Of a stretch of 64,000 bases of DNA, positions 8,586 to 17,351 are shown one piece after another; position 1 is the stretch's first letter, and each line of letters begins with the position of its first letter. This stretch comes from Bernardetiaceae bacterium (GTDB lineage: Bacteria > Bacteroidota > Bacteroidia > Cytophagales > Thermoflexibacteraceae), in NCBI GenBank assembly GCA_025056255.1, contig JANWVT010000006.1, positions 1 to 64,000 on the forward strand, given 5' to 3'. The notes beneath the pieces were generated by a model. It ran no database searches. It was not told the origin of the DNA and worked only from the letters and a program-made list of their open reading frames with translations. A program made the translations under genes and the position numbers.

Positions 8586-9250
8586 GACAAATTGATTTGA
8601 CAGTAAATCTGTTCGGGCTGTAAATTAGTAAAATCTTTAATAGTCATATGAGCATGTGCCAGCTCTGCGGCACGGTGGGTAGTAAGTACGCCCACTACCT
8701 TGCAACCAGCAGCCTGAGCAGCCGCTACGCCCGACAGCGAATCTTCAAAAACAATGCACCGCTCTGGTGGCAACTGTAGTGCTTCAGCTGTTTTAATGTA
8801 GATTTCAGGGTGAGGTTTGCCGTGTTGCACGTGGCTTTCATCTAAAATGACGTCAAAAAAACTACCCAAACCTGTGTAATGCAATGTGAAATCTACATTC
8901 ATGCGAGGAGCCGAAGTAGCAATGGCTCTTGGAATGTGCTGTTTTACCAGTAATTGCAAAAACTCGTGCAGCCCTGCTAGCGGACGGATATGGGCGCGAT
9001 ATAACTCTTGGTAGAGTAGTTCTTTTTCAGTAGCGTACTGCCTGAGCTGTTCCGGGCTGATGTTGGAGCCGAGTAAGTTGCCAATCCACTCTTTGTTAGT
9101 GCGCCCATAGATGTGGTGAATCATTGCTGGTTCGTCTAAATGGAAACCCAAGCGCTGGCAAAACTGCTGCAAGGCTATTTTATGGTATGGATTGCTGTCT
9201 ACTATCACGCCATCCATATCAAATACAAAAGCAAATGTAGGCATGGTCAA
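8582..9250 (-). CDS. HAD-superfamily hydrolase, beta-phosphoglucomutase/phosphatase type
   Basis: 222 residues. HAD motif I is 'FDMDGVIVDS' near the N-terminus, with the nucleophile and acid/base Asp. A helical cap follows. Motif II is 'AIATSAP', motif III is around 'HGKPHPEIY', and motif IV is 'CIVFEDSLSGVAAAQAAG'. This is the subfamily I cap type shared by beta-phosphoglucomutase, phosphoglycolate phosphatase and sugar phosphatases; sequence reading alone does not separate them. It is the first gene of a four-gene operon with sixA, a methyltransferase and a SpoIIE phosphatase, and is divergent from the 3-methyladenine glycosylase gene. Confidence 0.85.
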   Translation of the reverse strand: MTMPTFAFVFDMDGVIVDSNPYHKIALQQFCQRLGFHLDEPAMIHHIYGRTNKEWIGNLLGSNISPEQLRQYATEKELLYQELYRAHIRPLAGLHEFLQLLVKQHIPRAIATSAPRMNVDFTLHYTGLGSFFDVILDESHVQHGKPHPEIYIKTAEALQLPPERCIVFEDSLSGVAAAQAAGCKVVGVLTTHRAAELAHAHMTIKDFTNLQPEQIYCQINLS

Positions 9251-9299
9251 AAATACAATTTGTCAGCCGAAATGTACTACCAATGTCTAAATTTGAAGC

Positions 9300-9926
9300 A
9301 TGAACCGTCAGTTTTCAGATCTGTGGCAGCCATTGCCCCCAACGTTTTATAGGCGCTCCGATGTGGTGCAAGTAGCAAAAGACTTATTAGGTAAGGTGCT
9401 AATTACCAATATTGCAGGCGAGCTTTGTGCTGCTAAAATTGTTGAAACAGAAGCCTACTGTGGTGCTACCGACCGAGCATGTCATGCTCACCTCAACCGG
9501 CGTACCAAGCGAACCGAAATTATGTTTGCAGCCGGAGGAGTAGCTTACGTATATCTTTGCTATGGCATCCATACCTTGTTCAATGTAGTCACCAACGAAG
9601 AAGGATTTGCCGATGCGGTACTCATACGCGCTGCTGAGCCTTTGTACAATGTTGAACAGATGATGCAGCGCAGAGGCATTGCGCGCCCCAACGACTATCG
9701 CCTCACAGCCGGACCGGGCGCCTTGTCGCAAGCTATGGGCATTACTACGAAGCACTATGGCACTTGTTTGTGGGGCAAAGAAATATGGATTGCTGACTAT
9801 CAGTATGTTGCAGAAAGTAATATTATCAGCAGCCCACGTGTAGGGGTGAGTTATGCAGGCGAAGATGCCTTGTTGCCTTGGCGTTTTCGCATAGCAGGTA
9901 ACTTGTGGTGTAGCCGAGCTAAATAA
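9300..9926 (+). CDS. mpg: DNA-3-methyladenine glycosylase (AAG/MPG family)
   Basis: 208 residues, the normal length for bacterial members. It removes alkylated purines (3-methyladenine, hypoxanthine) in base-excision repair. Typical family motifs are visible: 'VAKDLLGKVL' near the N-terminus, 'IVETEAYCG..DRACHAH' with the catalytic Glu region, 'MFAAGGVAYVYLCYGIH', and 'VLIRAAEPL'. The start ATG lies just after a possible -7 box (taaatttg, 9288-9295), so the transcript may have little or no leader. It is a single gene, divergent from the HAD operon and convergent with the subtilase at 10082. Confidence 0.93.
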   Translation: MNRQFSDLWQPLPPTFYRRSDVVQVAKDLLGKVLITNIAGELCAAKIVETEAYCGATDRACHAHLNRRTKRTEIMFAAGGVAYVYLCYGIHTLFNVVTNEEGFADAVLIRAAEPLYNVEQMMQRRGIARPNDYRLTAGPGALSQAMGITTKHYGTCLWGKEIWIADYQYVAESNIISSPRVGVSYAGEDALLPWRFRIAGNLWCSRAK

Positions 9927-10081
9927 TAGCGTGCTATCTAACGCAAATAATGCGATAAAGTCTTAAAAAGGTTTTATTTCGCCTGATGTGGACATGACCC
10001 TAGAAGGGTTGTTGTAGGGAGAGGCGGCATGCACGTCTGTATCAGAAAAATACAACTCAAAAGTACGCTTATTTGAGAATC

Positions 10082-11656
10082 CTATTTTCTGTTTTCGTTT
10101 TGAAGGGCTAAAAGGGCAGCTACAGCCTTTCCCGGTTGAATGAGTTTGCCTGTATCTTGCGCATCGGGAACTTCTGCGGCGGTTTGCTGCAATAGTTGAT
10201 AGGCTTGCTCTGCTGTTAGGTTGGGTTGAATAGCTTTCATAACTCCTAACAAACCTGCTACATAAGGAGTAGCCATAGAGGTTCCACTAAGCACCTTGTA
10301 CTCGTTATTAGGAAAAGTAGCATAAATATTGACACCGGGTGCAGCGATAGGCATAGCAAGGTTGCGCACATGGTTAGAAAACTCTGCTTTGTGTAGTTGT
10401 TCATCTAAGGCTGCCACTGCAATAATTCCTTTCACGTTAGCAGGGGCAAAGTTGGCAGCGTCGTCGTTGGCATTACCAGCAGCAGCTACTACAATAGCAC
10501 CTGCCTGATGTGCATATCGGATAGCTTCTGCATAGGCACGCTGTTCGTGGTCAAATGAGGGACCGCCTAGTGAGAGTGAAATGACATCTGCTCCTTGGTC
10601 GGCTGCTTCTATGATGCCGTTGATGATGTCTTGTTGCGTACCACCGCCAAAACTGTTCAATACGCGAATGGAAGTAACGCGCACAAAATTGTTGTTGGGG
10701 GCAAAAGAAGCAATGCCTTTGCCATTGTTGCTTACGGCTGCTGCAATGCCAGCGCAGTGTGTGCCATGTCCTAATGGGTCAGTGTCGTATTGGGGGTTAG
10801 TAGAGTGAAAATTAGCTTGAAGGTCTTCGTGTGTGCCATCCACGCCTGTGTCTAAAATAGCGATGCGTGCCATTTTTTGGGGTTGTATCTTGCTTAGTAG
10901 TGCGAACAGTTCTTGTATTTGCATCGCACCAAAGCCCCACAGTTGGGCTACGCCGGGGTCGTTTAAGCCAAAAGAGGGTTGTTTGCCACGGGTAGGTGTA
11001 GCGGTGTTGGGTAGCTCAATTTTCATTGCCTCATTGGCTTCGAAACCATCTATTAGTCCGGCAGATTGGAATGCTTGGGCAATATCTTCCCACTCGGGCA
11101 AACGTTCGCTCGGAATATCAACTACGTAAAATTCATCTAACGAAGTATCATTGGGGCGTGCTACATTGGGGAAGGCAGGGCGACACATCACACCAAGTGT
11201 TTGGGCTTTTGCCAACAGTTCTGAGGGGGGATGTTTCGCGTTTAAGTCGATAAGTAACTCAGCATTATCTGCCAAATTAACAGCTAGCTGAGGCTGTTCC
11301 GTTTCTTGAGTGATATTCTTTGTGAGCCATTCCCAACCGTTAGTAGCTATGTCGAAGAAAAAGAACTTGATAGCCAGTAAGATGGCTGCAATGATGCTAA
11401 ACCCAATTTTGGACTTAGTAACATAGCGATTGAACAGTAGCAAAATGCTAATGAACACAGCTACATCTATCGGCAGCATTAGAAATAGCTTGATGAGCAG
11501 TGCTGTGTCTTCAAAATATAAGCCCAGAACATACAACAACAGCGAAATCCAAAAACTTTTGCCAAAAAATGAAGCCGAAGCTAAGCTTTTCGTTTTCAGG
11601 AAAAGCCAAAAGATAGCGGAAGCCAATACAGCAATAAATCCAATCGTGTAAAGCAT
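10082..11656 (-). CDS. Membrane-anchored subtilisin-like (S8) serine protease
   Basis: 524 residues. The N-terminal 115 residues hold about four hydrophobic membrane segments. A roughly 100-residue linker or propeptide-like region follows, then an S8 catalytic domain from about 255. The catalytic triad is complete: Asp269 ('AILDTGVDG'), His297 ('GHGTHCAG') and Ser460 ('GTSMATP'). There is no cleavable signal and no sorting domain, so it is expected to stay in the inner membrane with the protease domain on one side. That differs from the secreted subtilase at 12760. A short OB-like gene and a LytTR response regulator gene lie just upstream on the same strand. Its substrate is unknown. Confidence 0.88.
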   Translation of the reverse strand: MLYTIGFIAVLASAIFWLFLKTKSLASASFFGKSFWISLLLYVLGLYFEDTALLIKLFLMLPIDVAVFISILLLFNRYVTKSKIGFSIIAAILLAIKFFFFDIATNGWEWLTKNITQETEQPQLAVNLADNAELLIDLNAKHPPSELLAKAQTLGVMCRPAFPNVARPNDTSLDEFYVVDIPSERLPEWEDIAQAFQSAGLIDGFEANEAMKIELPNTATPTRGKQPSFGLNDPGVAQLWGFGAMQIQELFALLSKIQPQKMARIAILDTGVDGTHEDLQANFHSTNPQYDTDPLGHGTHCAGIAAAVSNNGKGIASFAPNNNFVRVTSIRVLNSFGGGTQQDIINGIIEAADQGADVISLSLGGPSFDHEQRAYAEAIRYAHQAGAIVVAAAGNANDDAANFAPANVKGIIAVAALDEQLHKAEFSNHVRNLAMPIAAPGVNIYATFPNNEYKVLSGTSMATPYVAGLLGVMKAIQPNLTAEQAYQLLQQTAAEVPDAQDTGKLIQPGKAVAALLALQNENRK

Positions 11657-11670
11657 GGCAAAGAATATTT

Positions 11671-11892
11671 TTAGCTCAAAATACTAAATCGGATAACTTC
11701 CACAGGTGTTCCCCACATAAAAATAGACACAGTTTCGGCTACTGGTTGTGCTTCTATGTGTACCTCCAAACCGCTTTTCTGCAACTCGGCAGGTGGATTG
11801 ACAATGCGCCACTTGCGTCCTCCATCATCAATAACGCCCCAGCAGCCAGTAGCAAGGTGCTGGTAAGTAATTTTTCCTTTAATTTGAATCAT
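11671..11892 (-). CDS. Small conserved-looking protein, possible OB-type barrel
   Basis: 73 residues when started at the internal ATG at 11892. The open frame extends to a TTG at 11985, but that leading peptide is basic and not domain-like. The sequence has short alternating strands ('IQIKGKITYQ', 'GCWGVIDDGGRKWRI', 'LEVHIEAQPV', 'IFMWGTPVEVIRF'), the pattern of a small beta barrel binding an unknown partner. It lies 14 bp upstream of the membrane subtilase and downstream of the response regulator on the same strand, so it is probably cotranscribed. No function can be assigned. Confidence 0.55.
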   Translation of the reverse strand: MIQIKGKITYQHLATGCWGVIDDGGRKWRIVNPPAELQKSGLEVHIEAQPVAETVSIFMWGTPVEVIRFSILS

Positions 11893-11989
11893 CTTTTTGG
11901 GCAGCGGTATATTGGGTAAACGTTTTTTACGGGGAAATAGTTGGCAAACTATCCAAGGGTGGCTTGCGACAAAGCTGGCAAGCAAGCAG

Positions 11990-12721
11990 TTACATAATTT
12001 CCAATTTTTCCATCAGTTTGGAGCGATAAGTTTTGCCAATCGGAATGCGTTTCCCGTTGATAATCAATTCATCGTCTTCTACGGCATCAATGCTTTGCAA
12101 ATTGACAAGAAACGAGCGGTGAACGCGTAAAAACAACTCCTCGGGAAACTTTTCTTCTACCACTTTCAGTGGATAATTTACAATGAATTTACCTGTGCGC
12201 GTATTCAGTTCTGAATAAATATCGCTAGCCTCTACCCAGAGCACCTCACTAATCCGCACTTTTTCCAGTCGGGTGCGGGCTTTTACAAAAATGGATTCGT
12301 GTGGAGCATAGCGCGTTTGGATTTGCTTGGGTGCAGGTCGCCCCGATTTAACAGCATGCTGATAAACGGATAGTTCTATGGTAGAGCGCAGTGTTGCTTC
12401 ATCGAAAGGTTTGACTAAGTAAGCAGCAGGTTGGGTAAGCTTGGCACGATGTAGTGTAGCAGTATCTGCTTGTGCAGTCAGAAAAATATAAGGAATATCG
12501 GATTGTTGCAAAGCAGATGCCGTTTCAATGCCATCTAAGCGTCCGGGCAGGTCAATATCTAAGATAGCCAAATCTACCTTGTCAATTTGAGCGATGTGAA
12601 GCAGTTCTTCGCCTGTTGTTGCACATCCAACAATGGTGTACCCCATGTCTTCTAAGGTGAAGCGCAGGTTTTTAGCCGTTACCTCATCGTCTTCGGCAAT
12701 CAATAGGCGAATGGCAGACAT
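11990..12721 (-). CDS. LytTR-family response regulator
   Basis: 243 residues from the ATG at 12721; a TTG 42 bp earlier would overlap the upstream protease gene and adds no domain. Residues 1-120 are a CheY-like receiver ('LLIAEDDE', the phospho-acceptor Asp in 'AILDIDLPG', 'FLTAQ', and Lys in 'AYLVKPF'). Residues about 140-240 are a LytTR DNA-binding domain ('LWVEASDIYSELNT', 'FLRVHRSFLVNL', 'IPIGKTYRSKL'). Such regulators pair with LytS-like histidine kinases; none is adjacent. It sits between two subtilase genes on the same strand, so it may be cotranscribed with them or may regulate an unlinked target. Confidence 0.9.
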   Translation of the reverse strand: MSAIRLLIAEDDEVTAKNLRFTLEDMGYTIVGCATTGEELLHIAQIDKVDLAILDIDLPGRLDGIETASALQQSDIPYIFLTAQADTATLHRAKLTQPAAYLVKPFDEATLRSTIELSVYQHAVKSGRPAPKQIQTRYAPHESIFVKARTRLEKVRISEVLWVEASDIYSELNTRTGKFIVNYPLKVVEEKFPEELFLRVHRSFLVNLQSIDAVEDDELIINGKRIPIGKTYRSKLMEKLEIM

Positions 12722-12759
12722 AGCGCAAGTAATTTTGGCATAAAAATATGTGCATTTAG

Positions 12760-14403
12760 TCAATCAAAAACAAGTGGTATTGTCTGCCTGTGGTGCTGGT
12801 TGGTTATTTGGAGCCAGTAAAGCCCTTTGGCAAGGGGTGCACGCAAAAGTAAGGGTTCTAAACTTGGCAACAGGTGCAGCCTGAGGTGTTGCTTACCAGA
12901 AATATCTACCAGTACGAGCTCAACTGGCTTGCCATGCAGCGTTTCAGGAAATACAATCTTGGTTTCGCCTTTGGCAGGATTGGGATAAACAAAAAGAGCC
13001 AGCGATTGTACTGGCTGCTGAGAAAGAGCAGTGACTAACAATTGCATGCGTTCAAAATGTGGAATACCATACCCTACGGAGTCGTTTGGATTGCGAGCAC
13101 GCGTGCCAGAGCGGCGAATGTAATCAATTACCTGCATGTTGGAAAGCTGACGGTTGGCTTGCCAAAAACCAGCTGCCAAACCAGCTACCAGAGGCGTAGC
13201 AAAGGAAGTTCCAAAGTCGCCAGTAATGGTTCCAGAGGGTAGGCTGACGATGGTTCCTTCACCTAAGGCTACCACATCGGGTTTTATTCTGCCGTCTGCT
13301 GTTGGTCCACGAGAGCTAAATGCGGAATACACGCCACTGCTGTTTACTGAACCCACGGTAAGCACTGAGTCGGCATCGCCCGGGAAGGTGATGCGTCCCC
13401 ATGCCCGATTGCCTTGATTTCCCGCACTTTTGACCACTAGTATTCCTACCGATGCGGCAGCATTGGCAGCCCGAGTAATAATAGCTGTACGCCCGTTTAA
13501 GTCGTTGAGCGTGTAGTTTTGTGCAGGGTCGTCGAAGTGGTAGTATCCCACCGAAGTAGAGATGATATCCACACCTAAGCTATCTGCTCGTTCGGCAGCT
13601 GCCAACCACCATGCTTCCTCTGCCCGTGTTTCGGTAGCGTTGTCTTCTGTTTGGAACAAGTAGTAAGCCGCTCGCGGTGCTGTGCCTATTAGCGAACCTT
13701 CTTGAAAAGCAGCCAAAGCAGAAAGCACGCGTGTGCCGTGGGTGCAAGAATTGATGACGTTAGGGGTGCCCTCTACAAAGTTGAAGGTGCCCAGTACGGT
13801 CATATTGCGAAAAGGCAGCGCCGTGTTGAAGCCTTGAAAGCCACAGTCGAGTACGGCAATGTGTATTTCCTCTCCTCTAAATCCGGCGCGATGCATCGCA
13901 TCTACTCCCAGCATACTTACTTGCCGTTCTGAAAAGCCATAGTTAAACGCTTCGGTTGCTTCTACCCGAGCAGCGTAGTGTGCAGACCAATCAGCCTCGG
14001 GCGTAGTAGCTGTATTTTCTGACTGACCACTCTGCTCGGTGCGACTCAAACGCTGTGTAGCATTGCTCAACACTACACTGAGGCGGTTAACTGCTGCTAT
14101 TTGGGCTTCTGTGGCGCTAATAATAGCCCCGTTCAACCAACGGGTAGGATACAGCACACGTGCACCTGTTTTGCGGATAGAATCTAAATAAGCAGGACTG
14201 ACAGGTAAATCTCGCCCTGTAAGTGGAATGTTTTGCCGTTGGCGCCTTTCTAAGGAGCGCTGTGTGAGAAATTCTTGCGGACGGTTCAAGCTGAACGGCG
14301 AGTTTCGCTTGTCGCGAAAAAAAACCAAATGCACCTGCCGAGCCTGTCCCCACAGTGGGGTGCTGCATACTATCAGAGCAAGAAAGACAAACAAACGAGG
14401 CAT
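12760..14403 (-). CDS. Secreted subtilisin-like (S8) protease with type IX secretion sorting domain
   Basis: 547 residues. A signal peptide ('LFVFLALIVCSTPLWGQA') directs export. The S8 catalytic domain carries Asp186 ('AVLDCGF'), His222 ('CTHGTRV') and Ser400 ('GTSFATP'), all present. The last 75 residues form a type A T9SS C-terminal domain, starting at 'VYPNPAKGETKI', with 'LVDISGK' and ending 'GLYWLQI...IPLVF', as in Bacteroidota Por-secreted proteins. It should therefore be exported through the outer membrane and either released or surface-attached. The segment before the catalytic domain looks like an inhibitor_I9-type propeptide but is not a clean match. The start ATG at 14403 is the first codon before the signal peptide. 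Confidence 0.92.
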   Translation of the reverse strand: MPRLFVFLALIVCSTPLWGQARQVHLVFFRDKRNSPFSLNRPQEFLTQRSLERRQRQNIPLTGRDLPVSPAYLDSIRKTGARVLYPTRWLNGAIISATEAQIAAVNRLSVVLSNATQRLSRTEQSGQSENTATTPEADWSAHYAARVEATEAFNYGFSERQVSMLGVDAMHRAGFRGEEIHIAVLDCGFQGFNTALPFRNMTVLGTFNFVEGTPNVINSCTHGTRVLSALAAFQEGSLIGTAPRAAYYLFQTEDNATETRAEEAWWLAAAERADSLGVDIISTSVGYYHFDDPAQNYTLNDLNGRTAIITRAANAAASVGILVVKSAGNQGNRAWGRITFPGDADSVLTVGSVNSSGVYSAFSSRGPTADGRIKPDVVALGEGTIVSLPSGTITGDFGTSFATPLVAGLAAGFWQANRQLSNMQVIDYIRRSGTRARNPNDSVGYGIPHFERMQLLVTALSQQPVQSLALFVYPNPAKGETKIVFPETLHGKPVELVLVDISGKQHLRLHLLPSLEPLLLRAPLAKGLYWLQITNQHHRQTIPLVFD

Positions 14404-14533
14404 GAGGTAAAATTAATCAACATTACGTGTGCTTGTCAAAGTTAGAAATAGGCTTTTAGAAAATATGCTAATACAACGCCAGTTGTGCCATTAATTGCTC
14501 TTGCGATTGTTTCTTTCTGCACTCGAATGGTTC

Positions 14534-14550
14534 AAAACCTTCAAGGTTTT
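14534..14550 (-). terminator. Probable terminator of the acyl-CoA dehydrogenase gene
   Basis: aaaacct at 14534-14540 pairs with aggtttt at 14544-14550 around a 3-nt centre, about 20 bp past the minus-strand gene end at 14570. The right strand has a T-rich arm. It is short but well placed. Confidence 0.45.
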
Positions 14551-14569
14551 TGGTAAAGTGGCAAATGGT

Positions 14570-15709
14570 CTATTTCAAAATAGCACGAGAAATAACTAAC
14601 TTCTGAATTTCGGAAGTGCCTTCACCAATAGTGCAAAGTTTGCAGTCTCGGTAGTATTTTTCTACTGGATAGTCTTTGCAGTAGCCATAGCCACCAAAAA
14701 TTTGCACTGCATCGTTGGCTACTTCACAGCAGATTTCAGAGGCATAGTATTTTGCCATAGAAGATTCTTTACTTACAGGCAATTTGTTGTTTTTCAGATA
14801 GGCTGCTTGGTAGGTTAGCAGTTTAGCTGCCTCAATTTTGGTTGCCATATCTGCCAATTTGAAAGCAATTGCCTGAAAACTGGAAATAGGTTTGTTGAAT
14901 TGTTCTCGTTCTTTTGAATATTGTAGCGCATGCTGATAGGCTCCCATAGCAATGCCTAGGCTTAGTGCCGCAATGGAAATACGCCCACCGTCCAAAATTT
15001 TCATGGCTTGGATGAAGCCCTCTCCTTCTTGCCCCAGAAGATTTTCGTGTGGAATCCGGCAATCGGTAAAAATCATTTCAGCCGTTTCTGAGAGGCGCAT
15101 GCCAAGTTTGTCTTCTTTTTTGCCTGCTGTGAAGCCCGGGGTGCCGCGCTCTACTACAAAAGCACTCATGCCGTGTGAGTCGCCTACTTTGCCGGTGCGT
15201 GCAATTACAACAGCTACATGCCCCGATTTGCCATGCGTAATAAAATTTTTGGCGCCATTGATAACCCAATAGTCGCCGTCGCGAACTGCTACCGTACGCA
15301 TGTTGCCTGCATCGGAGCCAGTATTGGGTTCGGTGAGCCCCCACGCACCAATCCATTCGCCAGAAGCTAGCTTAGGAATCCAGCGTTTGCGCTGTTCTTC
15401 GTTGCCAAATTCATAGATGTGGTTGGTACACAATGAGTTATGTGCTGCCATAGACAAGGCAATAGAGGGGTCGATAATTGCCAGTTCAGCAATAGCTGTT
15501 ACGTATTCAAAGTACCCCATGCCGGCTCCACCGAGCGATTCGGGTATTAGTACTCCCATGAGCCCTAACTCACCTAGTTTGTGAAAAACTTCAATAGGGA
15601 AATGCTGGTCTCTATCCCATTGGTCGCGGAAAGGGGTGATGTGTTTTGCCCCAAAGTCGCGCACCATTTGTGCAATCAGTTTTTGGTTTTCTGATTCTTG
15701 AAAGTGCAT
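14570..15709 (-). CDS. Acyl-CoA dehydrogenase
   Basis: 379 residues from the ATG at 15709 (an upstream TTG adds four residues and is unlikely). It oxidises acyl-CoA to 2-enoyl-CoA with FAD, passing electrons to ETF in beta-oxidation or branched-chain amino acid breakdown. Family features are 'WGLTEPNTGSDAG' (PROSITE-type signature 1), 'QIFGGYGYCKDYPVEKYYRD' near the C-terminus, and the catalytic Glu in 'TIGEGTSEIQ'. The active-site base position fits the short-chain/butyryl/isovaleryl group rather than the long-chain enzymes. The exact chain length cannot be read. It is a single minus-strand gene with a likely terminator downstream. Confidence 0.92.
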   Translation of the reverse strand: MHFQESENQKLIAQMVRDFGAKHITPFRDQWDRDQHFPIEVFHKLGELGLMGVLIPESLGGAGMGYFEYVTAIAELAIIDPSIALSMAAHNSLCTNHIYEFGNEEQRKRWIPKLASGEWIGAWGLTEPNTGSDAGNMRTVAVRDGDYWVINGAKNFITHGKSGHVAVVIARTGKVGDSHGMSAFVVERGTPGFTAGKKEDKLGMRLSETAEMIFTDCRIPHENLLGQEGEGFIQAMKILDGGRISIAALSLGIAMGAYQHALQYSKEREQFNKPISSFQAIAFKLADMATKIEAAKLLTYQAAYLKNNKLPVSKESSMAKYYASEICCEVANDAVQIFGGYGYCKDYPVEKYYRDCKLCTIGEGTSEIQKLVISRAILK

Positions 15710-15777
15710 GTTGAAAATCAAATTTTGAGTTTAACGATGTGTTTACAAGATGTGTTTATTGGGTTTGCCAAGCAAAA

Positions 15778-16989
15778 TTAATCCTTTTCGCCTATCAACA
15801 CTGCTTTTTGCTGGTTGGCAAGCGTAACAGCAAACAAGTATATTTCGCCTCCTTCTGCAATGCCCCAGCGCTTGCGCAATTCGGCTACTGAGGCTGGAAA
15901 GTTGCGCACTGCCAAATTTGCCTTAGGTTCGGGCAGATGCGACCAAATGGCTTTTTTGTTTGCTTTGCAAATGGCTTTGAGGCGAAAAACACGTCCCGGA
16001 AAATGTTCTGGGCGCTCAGCAGTAGTGTACAAATGCGTATGCGGATGAAGCTTGGGCATGTGTAAGCGCTGCGAAAGTATTTTAAATGCGCCGGCTTTTA
16101 GCAAGGCGGCATTAGGTTCGCAGAAGAACGCCTGAGGCAGTGCATAAGTAGCTGTTGCTGCATGTTCTTCTGCCAAAGAAAATACAAAGGTTTGTGCATT
16201 GCCATTGGTAAGGTGTACGGCTTTTATCTGTGTTGGCAAGGCAGAGTCGGTCAGTTGCAAGTGATACAAAACTTCTTTACACTCATTATTCACTGCTAAC
16301 ACCACTGTTGTAGCAACCTTCCAACCATTGCCGGCTTGTTGCAAATCGGCAAGTGCTGCGCTGATGTCCAGTAGGGGAGAGGTTTTTATCCAAACTTGTT
16401 GTGTTTTTTGCGCCAGTAGTGGCAGCCAATTCAGCACATTGGGCTCACAGTCGCTTAGGCAGAATACTTTCTGCCCATTTTGCCCTCTACGGGCAGGGTC
16501 TATATAAATTACATCTACCTTACTGGAAAAATGCTGCAGCCATTCTTTTCCATCAGCAATGTGTACGCGAATATGGCATTTGCCCAGTAGCCGAAAATTG
16601 TGGGCGGCTATGGCGGCAAGGGTTTTGTTCTGTTCTACGTATTCTACGGTTGCAAATGAGTCGGCTAAAAAGGCAGTGTCAATGCCCCAACCGCCTGTTA
16701 AATCAGCTAAGTGATTGCCTTTCATCAACTTTGCTTTGAAACGGGCAGTTTCTTCCGAAGAGCTTTGTTCCAAACTGAGTAAAGGAGGAAACAGTAGTCC
16801 TGAAACAGCCTGCCAACTAGGCACTTTGCTTTGTGCTTTCCGCTTTGCCTGAATTTGTTCTACCAAATCTGGCATAGACAAATCGGGGAAAGGGCTTTTT
16901 TTGAGCAACAGGCTTGTCGGGTCTTCATACAAGTGAGACTCGATAAAAGCTTGCACCTCTTTCTCCAACAATTTTTCAAAAATTTGCAT
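15778..16989 (-). CDS. THUMP-like class I SAM-dependent methyltransferase (PG_1098 ferredoxin-like type)
   Basis: 403 residues. The N-terminal roughly 90 residues are helical. The methyltransferase core carries 'LADLTGGWGIDTAFLA' (SAM-binding motif I) and 'VIYIDPARRGQNGQKVF' (motif IV of the DPARR type). The C-terminal part ends in a compact domain ('ALFKAGAFKILSQRL'-like region and 'FPASVAELRKRWGI..GG') as in the THUMP_like/PG_1098 proteins found across Bacteroidota. These are thought to act on RNA, but the target nucleotide is not known. It starts at the ATG at 16989, divergent from the tRNA pair. Confidence 0.85.
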   Translation of the reverse strand: MQIFEKLLEKEVQAFIESHLYEDPTSLLLKKSPFPDLSMPDLVEQIQAKRKAQSKVPSWQAVSGLLFPPLLSLEQSSSEETARFKAKLMKGNHLADLTGGWGIDTAFLADSFATVEYVEQNKTLAAIAAHNFRLLGKCHIRVHIADGKEWLQHFSSKVDVIYIDPARRGQNGQKVFCLSDCEPNVLNWLPLLAQKTQQVWIKTSPLLDISAALADLQQAGNGWKVATTVVLAVNNECKEVLYHLQLTDSALPTQIKAVHLTNGNAQTFVFSLAEEHAATATYALPQAFFCEPNAALLKAGAFKILSQRLHMPKLHPHTHLYTTAERPEHFPGRVFRLKAICKANKKAIWSHLPEPKANLAVRNFPASVAELRKRWGIAEGGEIYLFAVTLANQQKAVLIGEKD

Positions 16990-17063
16990 GAGCGTAATTT
17001 TCTGGCTTTCAGTTTGGAACGGTTTTGGCTACAAGTGTTTGAAAAAAAATTTGGGCAAAGGTA

Positions 17064-17094
17064 TTGACAGATATAAAAAGCTGCTATACCTTTG
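17064..17094 (+). promoter_or_regulatory. Bacteroidota-type promoter of the tRNA pair
   Basis: TTG at 17064-17066, 20 bp, then tacctttg at 17087-17094, a full match to the TANNTTTG -7 consensus of the phylum. It lies 58 bp before the mature 5' end of tRNA-Gly. Confidence 0.7.
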
Positions 17095-17152
17095 CATCAC
17101 AATTCGGTAATAAGGGCTGAGAAAAAGTCGAAAGCTTCGAATTGTTTTATAT

Positions 17153-17225
17153 GCGGGAATAGCTCAGTTGGTAGAGCGCAACCTTGCCAAGGTTGAGGTC
17201 GCGGGTTCGAGTCTCGTTTCCCGCT
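17153..17225 (+). tRNA. tRNA-Gly (anticodon GCC)
   Basis: 73 nt with a complete cloverleaf. Acceptor gcgggaa/ttcccgc, D-stem gctc/gagc, anticodon stem caacc/ggttg with loop ttgccaa (anticodon gcc), a T-arm with loop ttcgagt, and discriminator T. CCA is not encoded. It is read from the same promoter as the tRNA-Leu that follows. Confidence 0.97.
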
Positions 17226-17226
17226 C

Positions 17227-17252
17227 AGGGGATTCAGTGATGAATCCCTTTT
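17227..17252 (+). terminator. Stem-loop between the two tRNAs
   Basis: gggattca (17229-17236) and tgaatccc (17241-17248) form a perfect 8-bp stem with a 4-nt loop, followed by tttt. It looks like an intrinsic terminator that would attenuate read-through to tRNA-Leu, or a processing signal between the tRNAs. Confidence 0.6.
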
Positions 17253-17266
17253 GCGTTCATAAGGAA

Positions 17267-17351
17267 GCCGGGGTGGTGGAATAGGTAGACACGCAGGACT
17301 TAAAATCCTGTGGCTGAATAAGCCGTGCGGGTTCGATTCCCGCTCCTGGTA
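17267..17351 (+). tRNA. tRNA-Leu (anticodon TAA)
   Basis: 85 nt, class II tRNA with a long variable arm. Acceptor gccgggg pairs with tcctggt (three G-U). Anticodon stem caggа-type arm closes loop cttaaaa with anticodon taa, and the T-loop is ttcgatt. Discriminator A; CCA is not encoded. It lies 41 bp after tRNA-Gly and no separate promoter is obvious. Confidence 0.96.

Noticed and set aside
12722-12763. TTG start for the LytTR regulator overlapping the upstream protease gene
   Set aside because: The receiver domain begins right after the ATG at 12721; the added 14 residues have no counterpart in the family.
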